NCBI RefSeq assembly: GCF_027213945.1
Contig: NZ_JAPWGW010000001.1
Span: forward strand, 310,001-374,000
Direction of reading: 5' to 3'
Source: Henriciella marina
GTDB taxonomy: Bacteria; Pseudomonadota; Alphaproteobacteria; Caulobacterales; Hyphomonadaceae
DNA length: 64,000 nucleotides
Shown here: positions 9,983 through 18,476 of the stretch, in pieces
How positions within the stretch are numbered: the first letter of the stretch is position 1
How the letters are laid out: each line of letters opens with the position of its first letter
Position numbers and translations under genes: made by a program
Notes under the pieces: model-generated
The model's database searches: none
The model's input: only the letters and a program-made list of their open reading frames with translations
Told to the model about the DNA's origin: nothing

Positions 9983-11689
9983 CTATTGCACCAGTACGGG
10001 GGCATTACATGAGGCCGTGTGCACCCAGACGTCGGCCTCCCCCAGACCGAGGCCAAGCGCAGAGGTGAGGCTGAAGATGAGCCTGTCAACAGGTGCGGAA
10101 AGCTCACTAAACAATCCCGAAAGTATAGACGCGATGTGAGCGTCGCTAAGCAGCTGTAAGCCGATCACATCAATGTCGTAGTGCAGATCTGTAATCGCCG
10201 ATGAAAGTAGCCCCTCCAATGCTCTATCGGTGCCCGCCGTTTTGGGGTCTCCGCCAATTTCATAGTGCATGTAGCGCAGCTGCGTATCATTCGGGTTGGC
10301 AGCCTGGATGTCTGCAAAAGCGTCGATCTGGATCAGACGCCCATTCAGGATGTGAGCAGGTTTGACGCGCTCCGATGCGCCCGACCCACTGATGTCGGCG
10401 ATGCGCAGGCGCGCAATGGAAGGTCGGACGGCGACATTTACCCTTTTCGGTTCCCGCTCGCCCGGCTCGCAGACAATGTCTGTTACCCGCGCATCAGCGG
10501 ACGCAAGGTCGATGTGAACTGGAAGGCTGATCAGCGCGTCGGACAACAATCGGCCCGCACCAATCTCCGCCGTCAGCGAAAGACGCATATGCGCCGTGGA
10601 AACCGTCTCACCAGGTAGACCAGACAGGGCAAACCAGGACTGCCCCTTTGGCCGTTCTCCAATGACAAGCGAGGCGTCAATATCAACAAGACGTCCAGCC
10701 TGCGCTGAAAGCCCCAGATCAATCTGATTGCTTCCATTTGCCGTGATGGCACTCGCCATCAGAAGCGGCAGAGCTTCCAGTCGAACCCCCGTGCCTGCCG
10801 GAGGATCACCGAGCGCGCGCGGCGCGATTCGACCCAGCTCGATGATCTCACCAACTTTCAAGGTGCGCTGGTTTCGTGCCGCGTCGCGAGACAGTGAGCG
10901 CAAGGCCTGACTGGCAAGTGCGCTGTCGCTCGCAGTCTCAGCCATTGCGGACAAAAGATGCTCCAGTCCAATGCTTGTTGAGAGCACATCTTCATAAGTG
11001 AGAGCCGTCAGTTCCAGATCATCCGCGAGCCATTCGAGGCAATCGATCATATCGATATCTACGTCGAGCAAGGCGTCATAGGACATCGCCGAAAGCCCAA
11101 TCTCTACGCCAAGCAATTCTGAGAGCAGGCCATTCACGATTCCGCCTTCGAGGCGGGCGAGACGCGACCCTACAGATATGCCAGCCTCAGCAGACACGAC
11201 AGCGACGCCGGACACGTCCAGGGGTTTCGGCGAACGACCGAGGAACTCGAACAATCTGTGCTGTGGTTCTGACAGGGACACTCGGGCCGCGTTCAACGGC
11301 TCTCCGCCCGCGACAAAACGCTCTGAAACCGGACGACTTCTGTCAGCAGTGTACCGGCCAGTCTCGACCCGCATCGCGATGCCTGTCGTCGAGCGCACCT
11401 CTTCAGCGCCCTCTTCGCGCGGGATCTCGATGCTCGAGCGCCCATTATCCGAAAGGTAAGCGCGGGCAGCGCCTTCCGCTTTTTTAAGGTTTGCCGCAGC
11501 GACAAGAGCTGCCATGTCCGCATGACCCTGCAGCGCACGTTTCTGCGTAGCGATCGCGCCAGTATCGATTGCCAGCGCGGCCATCATTGCCGCAACGGGC
11601 GCGAAGACAGCAGTTGTCACCGCGACATTGCCCCGGCAATCTCGGCCCAGCCGCTCTGCAATTGTGAGTTTCCTAGGATCGGAGGACAT
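9983..11689 (-). CDS. TadG-like pilus-assembly/secreted protein
   Basis: A 568-residue protein with a TadE/TadG-like N-terminus: a short cytoplasmic stretch (DCRGNVAVTTAVFAPV) leading into one transmembrane helix (about residues 22-46), then a large extracytoplasmic region. Tad proteins of this kind are minor pilin-like or assembly components of Flp pili. The rest is low in recognisable motifs and rich in LLS/LGLGL segments; no MIDAS-type von Willebrand motif was seen. Its ATG overlaps the stop of the upstream TadE gene by one base. No tadA/B/C, rcpA or flp gene is in the window, so the pair is detached from any pilus locus visible here. Confidence 0.75.
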   Translation of the reverse strand: MSSDPRKLTIAERLGRDCRGNVAVTTAVFAPVAAMMAALAIDTGAIATQKRALQGHADMAALVAAANLKKAEGAARAYLSDNGRSSIEIPREEGAEEVRSTTGIAMRVETGRYTADRSRPVSERFVAGGEPLNAARVSLSEPQHRLFEFLGRSPKPLDVSGVAVVSAEAGISVGSRLARLEGGIVNGLLSELLGVEIGLSAMSYDALLDVDIDMIDCLEWLADDLELTALTYEDVLSTSIGLEHLLSAMAETASDSALASQALRSLSRDAARNQRTLKVGEIIELGRIAPRALGDPPAGTGVRLEALPLLMASAITANGSNQIDLGLSAQAGRLVDIDASLVIGERPKGQSWFALSGLPGETVSTAHMRLSLTAEIGAGRLLSDALISLPVHIDLASADARVTDIVCEPGEREPKRVNVAVRPSIARLRIADISGSGASERVKPAHILNGRLIQIDAFADIQAANPNDTQLRYMHYEIGGDPKTAGTDRALEGLLSSAITDLHYDIDVIGLQLLSDAHIASILSGLFSELSAPVDRLIFSLTSALGLGLGEADVWVHTASCNAPVLVQ

Positions 11690-12126
11690 TAATACCCCCC
11701 AGCTCTGATGACGGCCTCCCGGCGAATATTCTTTTCCGGAAGAGGGAGGCCATCATAGAGATTCCAGACCGGCAACTGGCTGGCATCGAAATCGACAACG
11801 ACTCGAAGAAAGCTCGGATCCTCGCTGAGCGGCTCAACACTGACGGTCAGGGCGTCACGTGTTAACAGCCCACCTTCGTTGACGCTCGCAGCGATGTGTT
11901 GCTCCACGAGCGATTGGCGCTCGGGCAGGTCGATCCCGCCTATAGCGGCGCGCGCGCTGTTGGCCGCCAGTTGTTGAACTGAATGAACTGCGCCGAAGAA
12001 CACGCCATACGCGATTATGCCAAACAAAAGGAACAGGAGCACCGGCGCGACGATCGCAAATTCCACCGCAGACGAGCCCTTATGACATTTAGAAAACCGG
12101 CGGCCCTGCACTCCAACACGTAACAT
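11689..12126 (-). CDS. TadE-like pseudopilin protein
   Basis: A 145-residue protein with the TadE signature: GSSAVEFAIVAPVLLFLLFG near residues 17-36, a prepilin-like helix whose Glu follows the expected processing region, then a small extracytoplasmic domain. The start at 12126 is chosen over an in-frame GTG at 12147 because AAGGAGGG directly precedes it. It is the first gene of a two-gene operon with the TadG-like gene (TAATG junction). In Tad systems TadE and TadF are pseudopilins processed by TadV. Confidence 0.82.
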   Translation of the reverse strand: MLRVGVQGRRFSKCHKGSSAVEFAIVAPVLLFLLFGIIAYGVFFGAVHSVQQLAANSARAAIGGIDLPERQSLVEQHIAASVNEGGLLTRDALTVSVEPLSEDPSFLRVVVDFDASQLPVWNLYDGLPLPEKNIRREAVIRAGGY

Positions 12127-12569
12127 CGTCCCTCCTTGCGGCACCACATCCCTAGGTAGAGATAGGATAATTTTTTCCCGCTTTGAGAGGATTAGGCAGA
12201 CCGGTCATTAATGAAACATTTCCCGGTTTTGAACAATTGGTATCTTATACTTCGCACCCTATACGTTAACCTTCACGCCCACTGTATTGTTTAGATTTTT
12301 TACTATCTGCATAGTGAAACGTTCCGCAAAATTTTTCGCATTATTTGATATTATCTATGCTATAAAGAAACCTGATCTCGCTCGGTACACACGAGAAGGA
12401 TCGATTGTTTTCACATATAAATCAGTGAATTGAGGCCCGAGCGCAGTTTCGCCACCTGCGTTGCGAATTCTCTCGGAGCAGACGACTGCGGACACCAGAA
12501 GAGTACGTTTCGACCGCGCTCGAGCTTTACGCCGCGGCGCAGGCATCACAAATTCAAGAACTCTGGAAA
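12127..12569. other. AT-rich intergenic region upstream of tadEG
   Basis: About 440 bases without a credible gene. The part from about 12160 to 12430 is clearly more AT-rich than the surroundings and contains many short A/T runs. It presumably carries the tadEG promoter. Short open frames here overlap the tRNA or lack ribosome binding sites and were not called. No clear hairpin or repeat was found. Confidence 0.5.
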
Positions 12570-12644
12570 TGGTGGGCGGTACAAGGATCGAACTTGTGAC
12601 CCCTACAATGTCAATGTAGTGCTCTACCGCTGAGCTAACCGCCC
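12570..12644 (-). tRNA. tRNA-Val (anticodon GAC)
   Basis: Reads on the minus strand as a full cloverleaf. The acceptor GGGCGGT pairs with ACCGCCC, the D arm contains AGCTCAGCGGTAGAGC, the anticodon stem CTACA/TGTAG encloses loop TTGACAT with anticodon GAC, and the T arm contains GTTCGATCC. The 3' ACCA is encoded. Total 75 nt. Reads valine codon GUC, and GUU by wobble. Confidence 0.97.
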
Positions 12645-12662
12645 ATCCGTTTCGAAGCGGCC

Positions 12663-12691
12663 CTAATCGGACGTCAAGCGATCCAAGTCAA
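12663..12691 (-). promoter_or_regulatory. Putative promoter of tRNA-Val
   Basis: On the minus strand a CTTGACT -35 (TTGACT at 12691-12686) is separated by 17 bases from GATTAG (12668-12663), giving a start point roughly 12-18 bases before the tRNA 5' end. This fits a housekeeping sigma promoter. Position and spacing are the only evidence. Confidence 0.5.
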
Positions 12692-12711
12692 GCCTGTTTC
12701 AGCTGCAAATG

Positions 12712-13071
12712 TCAGGCAGCGATGACGCGGTCAACTTCCTCGACCAGCTCACGCAGATGGAATGGCTTCGACAGGATCTTTGCGCCTGCAGGTGTTGGCG
12801 TACCGGAAGCCAGTGCGACAGCAGCAAACCCGGTAATAAATACGATCTTCATCGCCGGATCGAGCTCGGCCCCACGTCGCGCGAGCTCAATTCCATCGAT
12901 GCCCGGCATGACGATGTCAGTCAGCAACAGGTCGAACACTTCACGCTCGAGCGCATTGAGCGCCGTCTCGCCATCCTCGAAGTCCTGAACTTCGTGTCCT
13001 GCACGTTTCAGCGAGGCAGCCAGGAAGGTGCGCATCATTTCATCGTCTTCGGCGAGAAGTATCTTGCTCAT
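12712..13071 (-). CDS. cpdR: CpdR-type single-domain response regulator
   Basis: A 119-residue stand-alone receiver domain. Acidic pocket residues (LLAEDDEMM), the phospho-acceptor Asp at about residue 51 (LLLTDIVMPGIDG), the conserved Thr region (VFITGF) and Lys (LSKPF) are all present. The C-terminal SKPFHLRELVEEVDRVI matches CpdR. In Caulobacter, unphosphorylated CpdR brings ClpXP to the cell pole and primes degradation of CtrA and PdeA; ChpT phosphorylates it. The conserved family tail supports the name over a generic CheY call. Transcribed alone, just upstream of tRNA-Val on the same strand. Confidence 0.88.
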   Translation of the reverse strand: MSKILLAEDDEMMRTFLAASLKRAGHEVQDFEDGETALNALEREVFDLLLTDIVMPGIDGIELARRGAELDPAMKIVFITGFAAVALASGTPTPAGAKILSKPFHLRELVEEVDRVIAA

Positions 13072-13191
13072 GGGGACTGCGTTCCGGCTTTCTGACTAAC
13101 GTTTGATGGCACAAAGCATGGTTCGGGTAAATCGGCGGTGAACGTGGGAGTAATGCTTGACCCGCGATGCCAATGACCGACCTATGTCTCG

Positions 13192-14082
13192 ATGACGATC
13201 ACGGCGACAGAAGAGCAGAGCCCCGCACCGGGGAGTGGACTTAGGTGGCCGGCCTTCAGCCTGGCCAAACCACAGGCAGACGAGCGCCCCCTGATCTTCG
13301 CCTCTCCCCATAGCGGACGCGAATATCCGGATTATTTCCGCAATAGCCTGCGTGTGCCGCTGATTGATCTCAAACAGACAGAGGACGCTTATGTAGATGA
13401 GCTGTTCGCTAACGCGCCAACATATGGCGCGCGCCTTCTCAAGGCGACCTATGCACGCTCTTTCGTCGACCTGAATCGGGACCCGCGCGAAATTGACGCG
13501 TCCATGTTCCACGGTGACCCGCCCGGACCAGTGGCCGTACCGACCGTCAGGGTCGAAGCGGGACTGGGATGCTTCCCGCGGATCGGCGCAAGAGGCGAGC
13601 TCATTTATGCAAAAAAGCTGGACCCAGCCGACGGGCGCTCTCGCCTGGATCTTGTTCACACGCCCTATCATGCGGCTTTATCCGACGAGATTGCTGCGCT
13701 GCGTCAGAAGTTTGGCTGCGCCATTCTGATCGATTGCCATTCCATGCCGTCGTCACAACCTGGACGCCGTGATCTTCCAGATTTCGTCCTCGGCGACCGT
13801 TTTGGATCGAGCTGCACGGGCCAGCTCACCAGCCTTGTGGAGAGAACATTACGCAAGGCGGGATATAGCGTCGTGCGAAACGCGCCCTATGCCGGGGGCT
13901 TTACCACACGGAAGTATGGACGGCCTAAACAGCACGCCCACGCCTTGCAGATAGAGATAAACAGGCGTCTTTACCTTGATGAAGCTCGAGTCACAAAGAT
14001 TGACGCAATGAGCGAGCTGTCGCATCAGCTAGATGGGCTGATGGGGAATATCGCTGAATTGAGCGAGCGTCTGCGCCCATAA
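13192..14082 (+). CDS. N-formylglutamate amidohydrolase
   Basis: A 296-residue zinc-dependent amidohydrolase of the N-formylglutamate deformylase family, which releases formate and glutamate at the end of one histidine-degradation route. Typical segments include LIFASPHSGREYP near residue 35, the DLNRDPREID motif, ILIDCHSMPS and NAPYAGGFTTRKYG. No hut genes are nearby, so it may act on another N-formyl or similar substrate. It stands alone; the hairpin after it faces the other strand. Confidence 0.85.
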   Translation: MTITATEEQSPAPGSGLRWPAFSLAKPQADERPLIFASPHSGREYPDYFRNSLRVPLIDLKQTEDAYVDELFANAPTYGARLLKATYARSFVDLNRDPREIDASMFHGDPPGPVAVPTVRVEAGLGCFPRIGARGELIYAKKLDPADGRSRLDLVHTPYHAALSDEIAALRQKFGCAILIDCHSMPSSQPGRRDLPDFVLGDRFGSSCTGQLTSLVERTLRKAGYSVVRNAPYAGGFTTRKYGRPKQHAHALQIEINRRLYLDEARVTKIDAMSELSHQLDGLMGNIAELSERLRP

Positions 14083-14112
14083 AAAAAGGGCCGCGCCAAG
14101 GCTGGCGCGGCC
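14081..14112 (-). terminator. Intrinsic terminator of candidate sRNA
   Basis: A perfect 10-bp GC-rich stem (14089-14098 with 14103-14112) with a 4-base loop. On the minus strand it is followed by a run of seven T (14087-14081). On the plus strand no T run follows, so it is not a good terminator for the amidohydrolase. Confidence 0.8.
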
Positions 14113-14162
14113 GAAAAAGGTAAAGGGAGGAAACGCCAGAAGGCGTTAGCACCGCAGTGCTG
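14081..14162 (-). ncRNA. Candidate sRNA with unpaired CCUCCC
   Basis: On the minus strand, downstream of a plausible promoter, come three hairpins: GCAC/GTGC (14160-14149, loop TGCG), AACGCC/GGCGTT (14147-14132, loop TTCT), and a perfect 10-bp GGCCGCGCCA/TGGCGCGGCC stem (14112-14089) followed by C and seven T. Between the last two lies a single-stranded pyrimidine tract TCCTCCC (14131-14125) complementary to Shine-Dalgarno sequences. No protein gene on this strand lies upstream within 1 kb, so the minus-facing terminator needs its own transcript. About 80 nt long. Family not identified. Confidence 0.6.
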
Positions 14163-14167
14163 AAACC

Positions 14168-14195
14168 AATTTATTGTGCGGCGCACAAAATGCAA
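14168..14195 (-). promoter_or_regulatory. Putative sRNA promoter
   Basis: On the minus strand CTTGCAT (TTGCAT at 14195-14190) and TAAATT (14173-14168) are 16 bases apart, placing the start point near 14161, just before the first hairpin of the candidate sRNA. Confidence 0.45.
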
Positions 14196-14331
14196 GACCA
14201 AAATTCCGCATCAATGCGTTTTTGCATGTAATCAGACTGAAACAACCGGACGGCATGAAGTTTGCTCTCCATTTCTGCGACGCTCAAACCGGGACGATCC
14301 CGGGCTTAAGGATGATCAAGGGGAGCCGGGC

Positions 14332-14724
14332 ATGACTGACAATACCGACCTTCACGTAGGAAAGAGACTACGCCGCCGCCGCAGACTGCTCGGCCTGACC
14401 CAGCAGGAACTGGCTTCGCAAGTGGGGGTCCGGTTCCAGCAGATTCAGAAATATGAATGCGGTGCGAACCGTATGACCTCTTCGCGCCTCTTCGATCTCT
14501 CCAAAGCTCTGAATGTTTCCGTTCAGTACTTCTTTGATGGCATCGAACAGGACGACCTCCTCGCTGCGAATGATGCCGATACGATGGACGGCGACATCCT
14601 GAGCCAGAAAGAAACCCTGGAACTGGTGCGCGCCTATTACCGGCTTGGCGAACGCCCGCGCCGCCGTCTGCTTGAGCTCGCAAAGGCACTCGAATCCGAC
14701 CAGAGTGGCACCGGCGCCGCTTGA
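14332..14724 (+). CDS. XRE-family helix-turn-helix regulator
   Basis: A 130-residue cytoplasmic regulator with a Cro/CI-type HTH near residues 8-65 (GKRLRRRRRLLGLTQQELAS, then GVRFQQIQKYECGANRM) and a basic helical tail. The ATG at 14332 is chosen because AAGGGGAG sits 8 bases upstream; the longer frame from 14176 lacks one. Such proteins are widespread in alphaproteobacteria, often several per genome. A GC-rich inverted repeat (CCGGGA at 14289-14294, TCCCGG at 14298-14303) lies about 30 bases before the start. Targets unknown. Confidence 0.88.
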   Translation: MTDNTDLHVGKRLRRRRRLLGLTQQELASQVGVRFQQIQKYECGANRMTSSRLFDLSKALNVSVQYFFDGIEQDDLLAANDADTMDGDILSQKETLELVRAYYRLGERPRRRLLELAKALESDQSGTGAA

Positions 14725-14731
14725 CCTTCCC

Positions 14732-14756
14732 GTCTCGCGCGCCATAAGCGCGAGAC
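14732..14756 (+). repeat. Perfect inverted repeat abutting the hisN start
   Basis: GTCTCGCGC (14732-14740) and GCGCGAGAC (14748-14756) form a 9-bp stem with a 7-base loop ending exactly at the base before the hisN ATG. The only purine-rich stretch before the start is inside the 3' arm, so the hairpin could hide the ribosome binding site. Confidence 0.6.
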
Positions 14757-15566
14757 ATGACCCTCCCTGCATCGCAGTCTGACCTCGTAGACCTTGCCGG
14801 CCGGCTCGCTGACGCGGCCTGGCAGGCGATTTCGCCGCATTTCCGCGCCGGTATTGATGCCGAAAACAAGGCAGGCGGCGCCATTTATGATCCCGTCACT
14901 ATTGCAGATCGCGCTGGCGAGGAGGCAATCCGCGCCATCCTTGCAGAAGAGCGACCGAATGACGGCATTGATGGCGAAGAATTTGGCAGGCACGAAGGCA
15001 GCTCCGGCTGGACCTGGCTACTCGACCCGATCGACGGCACCCGCGCCTTTCTGGCGGGCCTCCCGGTATGGACAACCCTGATCGCGCTTGCCGATCCTGA
15101 CGGTAACCCTGTCATCGGTCTTATCGATCAGCCTGTACTAGGGGAACGCTATATTGGCGCGCCGGGCGAAGCCTGGCTGGAAACGGTGAAAGGCCGCACG
15201 CCGCTTCGTGTTTCATCCTGTGAGGACTTGCGTCAGGCGATTATTGCGACGACCGACCCCTTCATCATGAATCCTGCCGAACAGGGGGCATGGACACATA
15301 TCCGGCACACCGCGCGCATCTGCCGCTATGGTCTGGACGCCTATGCCTATGGGCGCCTGGCGGCTGGCAGTATCGATCTAGTCTGCGAGACGGGCCTGCA
15401 GCCACATGATGTCGCGGCGTTGATCCCGGTTGTGCGGGGCGCGGGCGGCATCGCGCGTGACTGGCGCGGCCGGGAAGCCAAACAGGGGCCACAGATTGTC
15501 TGCGCATCGTCGGAGGCAGTGTTTGAGCAAGCCTTTATCTCACTGCGGCGTTCAGCAGGCGACTAA
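14757..15566 (+). CDS. hisN: Histidinol-phosphatase, inositol monophosphatase type
   Basis: A 269-residue Mg2+-dependent phosphatase of the inositol monophosphatase superfamily. The signatures are YDPVTIADR, WLLDPIDGTRAF (metal-binding Asp pair, about residue 90) and GLQPHDVAALIPVV in the second motif. The motif spacing and the QPHD form (rather than WD) fit bacterial HisN, which dephosphorylates histidinol phosphate in histidine synthesis. A generic inositol or nucleotide phosphatase activity remains possible. A strong hairpin abuts its start codon. glnD follows after 53 bases. Confidence 0.82.
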   Translation: MTLPASQSDLVDLAGRLADAAWQAISPHFRAGIDAENKAGGAIYDPVTIADRAGEEAIRAILAEERPNDGIDGEEFGRHEGSSGWTWLLDPIDGTRAFLAGLPVWTTLIALADPDGNPVIGLIDQPVLGERYIGAPGEAWLETVKGRTPLRVSSCEDLRQAIIATTDPFIMNPAEQGAWTHIRHTARICRYGLDAYAYGRLAAGSIDLVCETGLQPHDVAALIPVVRGAGGIARDWRGREAKQGPQIVCASSEAVFEQAFISLRRSAGD

Positions 15567-15619
15567 ACGATTGCAGCAAAGCTGGCCACTTGCCCGACAT
15601 GTGCGCTAGGTTGTGTTGC

Positions 15620-18445
15620 ATGAGCGAACAGAGCGAATCCCTCGTCCACCGCAAGCTGCCGACACGTCGCTGGCCCAGTAAGTGGAATATCTCGAACATT
15701 ATCGATGGGCGCGCGCTTCGCGTGAAGCTCACCTCGGACTTCCTCGACAATCTCTCAGATGAGGCGAAAGCCCGCAAACAGGTGCTCGACCACTTGCATG
15801 GCGCGCTCTTCCGCGGCCGGATGATCGCGCAGGAACGCCTGCAGCAGGGCGCAGGCGGTCTTGATACGGCACGGCTCCTGTCTGCCGTCATGGATGAGAC
15901 ACTACACGCGCTGTACGATTATATCACCGTCCATGTTCACCGGGCCCGTAACCCGACAGAGGGAGAGCGCCTCGCCGTGTTCGCAACGGGCGGATATGGC
16001 CGAAACGTCCTTGCCCCATCAAGCGATGTCGATCTGCTATTCATCCGGCCGTACAAAGCGTCGGCTCACGCAGAGAGCGTCATCGAATATATGCTCTATG
16101 CCCTCTGGGATGTCGGCATAAAGGTCGGTCATGCCTTCCGCACACCTGAAGAGTGCATCCGGCTGTCCAAACAGGATGTAACGATCAAGACGTCGCTGCT
16201 GGATGCGCGTTTCCTGTTCGGCGACGAGGCACTGGCGGCAGAAACGAAAGCGAAGTTTCGCAAGGAAGCGGTTGAAGGTCATGACGCCCAATTCATCGCT
16301 GACAAGCTGGCCGAACGGGACGGTCGCCACGCCAAACAGGGCAATACGCGCTATGTGGTCGAACCAAATGTGAAAGAGGGAAAAGGTGGGCTGCGTGACC
16401 TGCAGACGCTCTACTGGATCACCAAGCACATTTATGATGGCGTCTCACTAGAAGACGTGATGAAGTCCGGCCCGTTCACCAAGCACGAATACAGCGTCTT
16501 CATCCGCGCCGCACGGTTTTTCTGGACGGTTCGCTGCCACCTTCACTATCTCACGGGGCGCGCCGAAGAACGCTTGAGCTTCGACCTCCAGCCCGAGATC
16601 GCGTCCCGCATGGGCTACCGCGACCGATCCGGTCAGCTCGGCGTCGAGCGCTTCATGAAGCACTACTTTCTGGTCGCAAAGGATGTCGGCAATCTGACCC
16701 GCATTATCGCCGCCAAACTCGAAGCCGACCAGATCAAAAAACCTGAAGGCTGGCGCCGTTTCATCCGCACCGGCACGCCTAAGCCCATGGCACATGAAGG
16801 CTTCATCCTTGATGGCGAACGCGTAAGCGTCACGGGTGAGGAAGTCTTCAAGAAATCACCGGAGAACCTCATCCGCCTGTTCCGGCTGGCTGATGAAACT
16901 GACCATGACATACACCCGGATGCGATGACGATTGCTTCCAGGAATGCCCGGATCATCAATTCGCGCACACGCTCGAAGCCAGAGATGAGCAAAATCTTCA
17001 TCGACCTTCTCGTCAACGGCAGAAATCCCGGCCTTGCGCTTCACCGCATGAACGAAGCTGATGTGCTTGGCCGCTTCATTCCGGAGTTCGGCGGCATCGT
17101 CGCCCAGACCCAGTTCAACATGTATCACCACTTCACGGTGGATGAGCACACGATCCGCGCCGTCGACTATATGGCGCAGATGGACCGGGACGGTGGGGAA
17201 GGCTTTGAACTGCCTCACCGCCTCTTCCAGAAGATCGATAACAAGCACATCCTCTATCTCGCCATGCTGCTACATGACACCGGCAAGGGTCATGGCGACC
17301 AGCAGATTGAGGGCACAAAAACGGCGACGGCCGCAGGCAAACGTCTCGGCCTGTCTGATGCCGAAACCGATCTCGTCGCCTGGCTGGTTGGCCACCATCT
17401 CGAAATGAGCGAGACCGCCCAGAAGCGCGACATCGCCGATCCACAGACCATTGTGCGCTTTGCATCCATGGTCGGCTCGATAGAACGCCTGCGGCTACTT
17501 TACATCCTCACTATCGCTGACATACGGGCCGTGGGACCCGGCATCTGGAATGCCTGGAAAGGCCAGCTTCTCGAAGATCTCTACCAGAACACGGAAGCGG
17601 CCCTGCGCGGTGGCCGTACGGATGCAATCAGCGTTTCGCGCGAGCTTGAAGGCCGCGCCGCGCTCAACCGTGAAGAGCTTGCAGAACGCGTCGGCGCAAT
17701 CCCTGAAGTGATGACCGACATGGACCCGGCCTACTGGACTGGCTTTGACCTTGACGCGCTCGAACAGCATGCTCGCACCATCAAGGCAGGTGACCCACCC
17801 ATCGTCTCTGCTCATGTGCGCGAAGATGGCGGCGGTGTCTCGCTGCTGGTTGCCGGACAGGACAGGCTCGGCCTCTTCTCACGCCTTGCCGGGACGATTG
17901 CATCGCAAAGCGCCAACGTCGTGTCTGCGCAGGTATTCACGGCGCCATCCGGCTTTATCGTTGACGTCTTCATCCTTCAGGATGGCAAGGGCGGCATCTT
18001 TGCAGCTGGTGATGAAGGCCGCTTAAGGCGCCTCGAGAATGAGGTTCGCCGCGCCTTTGCCACCAATGAGCCTGTGGCCAACATTCCGGCCAAATCTTAC
18101 CGGCGCGAAGCGGCCTTCAAGGTCATCCCACAGGTCAAGATCGATGACACGCTGTCGGATGGCTACACCGTGATCGACGTGGCAGGCCGCGACAGGCCGG
18201 GCCTCCTGCACGATGTTGCACGCCTCCTGGCAGACGAGAACATCTCCATCCATTCTGCCCATGTCGGCAGCTATGGTGAGCGGGTGTTCGACGCCTTCTA
18301 TGTCCAGCTCCCCGCCAGCTATACCGACATCAAGCTTGCGGCGCTCAAGGAGAAATTGCTGGAAGTGCTCCAGCGCGAAGAACCAGACGCGCCGCGTACC
18401 CCTGCCCGCAGCCTGAAGCAGGCAAATGCGGCAGACAGCTTCTGA
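15620..18445 (+). CDS. glnD: [Protein-PII] uridylyltransferase/uridylyl-removing enzyme
   Basis: A 941-residue GlnD, the glutamine sensor that uridylylates PII proteins when nitrogen is scarce and removes UMP when glutamine is high. In order: a nucleotidyltransferase domain (ATGGYGRNVLAPSSDVDLLF, near residue 115), the PII-UTase helical domain, an HD hydrolase domain (LAMLLHDTGKGHGDQQ, near residue 545), and two C-terminal ACT domains (SLLVAGQDRLGLFSRLAG and VIDVAGRDRPGLLHDVAR) that bind glutamine. The ATG at 15620 is preferred to the upstream TTG (15590) and ATG (15599), which add a Cys-rich stretch. No glnB lies nearby. Confidence 0.96.
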   Translation: MSEQSESLVHRKLPTRRWPSKWNISNIIDGRALRVKLTSDFLDNLSDEAKARKQVLDHLHGALFRGRMIAQERLQQGAGGLDTARLLSAVMDETLHALYDYITVHVHRARNPTEGERLAVFATGGYGRNVLAPSSDVDLLFIRPYKASAHAESVIEYMLYALWDVGIKVGHAFRTPEECIRLSKQDVTIKTSLLDARFLFGDEALAAETKAKFRKEAVEGHDAQFIADKLAERDGRHAKQGNTRYVVEPNVKEGKGGLRDLQTLYWITKHIYDGVSLEDVMKSGPFTKHEYSVFIRAARFFWTVRCHLHYLTGRAEERLSFDLQPEIASRMGYRDRSGQLGVERFMKHYFLVAKDVGNLTRIIAAKLEADQIKKPEGWRRFIRTGTPKPMAHEGFILDGERVSVTGEEVFKKSPENLIRLFRLADETDHDIHPDAMTIASRNARIINSRTRSKPEMSKIFIDLLVNGRNPGLALHRMNEADVLGRFIPEFGGIVAQTQFNMYHHFTVDEHTIRAVDYMAQMDRDGGEGFELPHRLFQKIDNKHILYLAMLLHDTGKGHGDQQIEGTKTATAAGKRLGLSDAETDLVAWLVGHHLEMSETAQKRDIADPQTIVRFASMVGSIERLRLLYILTIADIRAVGPGIWNAWKGQLLEDLYQNTEAALRGGRTDAISVSRELEGRAALNREELAERVGAIPEVMTDMDPAYWTGFDLDALEQHARTIKAGDPPIVSAHVREDGGGVSLLVAGQDRLGLFSRLAGTIASQSANVVSAQVFTAPSGFIVDVFILQDGKGGIFAAGDEGRLRRLENEVRRAFATNEPVANIPAKSYRREAAFKVIPQVKIDDTLSDGYTVIDVAGRDRPGLLHDVARLLADENISIHSAHVGSYGERVFDAFYVQLPASYTDIKLAALKEKLLEVLQREEPDAPRTPARSLKQANAADSF

Positions 18446-18476
18446 TTGTTAACCTTGGCCGTGTAGCGCACCGAGC

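Noticed and set aside
12430-12633. Short plus-strand frame overlapping tRNA-Val
   Set aside because: It runs through the tRNA gene and has no ribosome binding site.
14289-14303. CCGGGA-CGA-TCCCGG dyad in the XRE leader as a riboswitch half or sRNA element
   Set aside because: Short GC-rich dyads occur by chance in this genome, and no partner hairpin or terminator is near. It also warns that the similar sugE hairpin could be coincidental.
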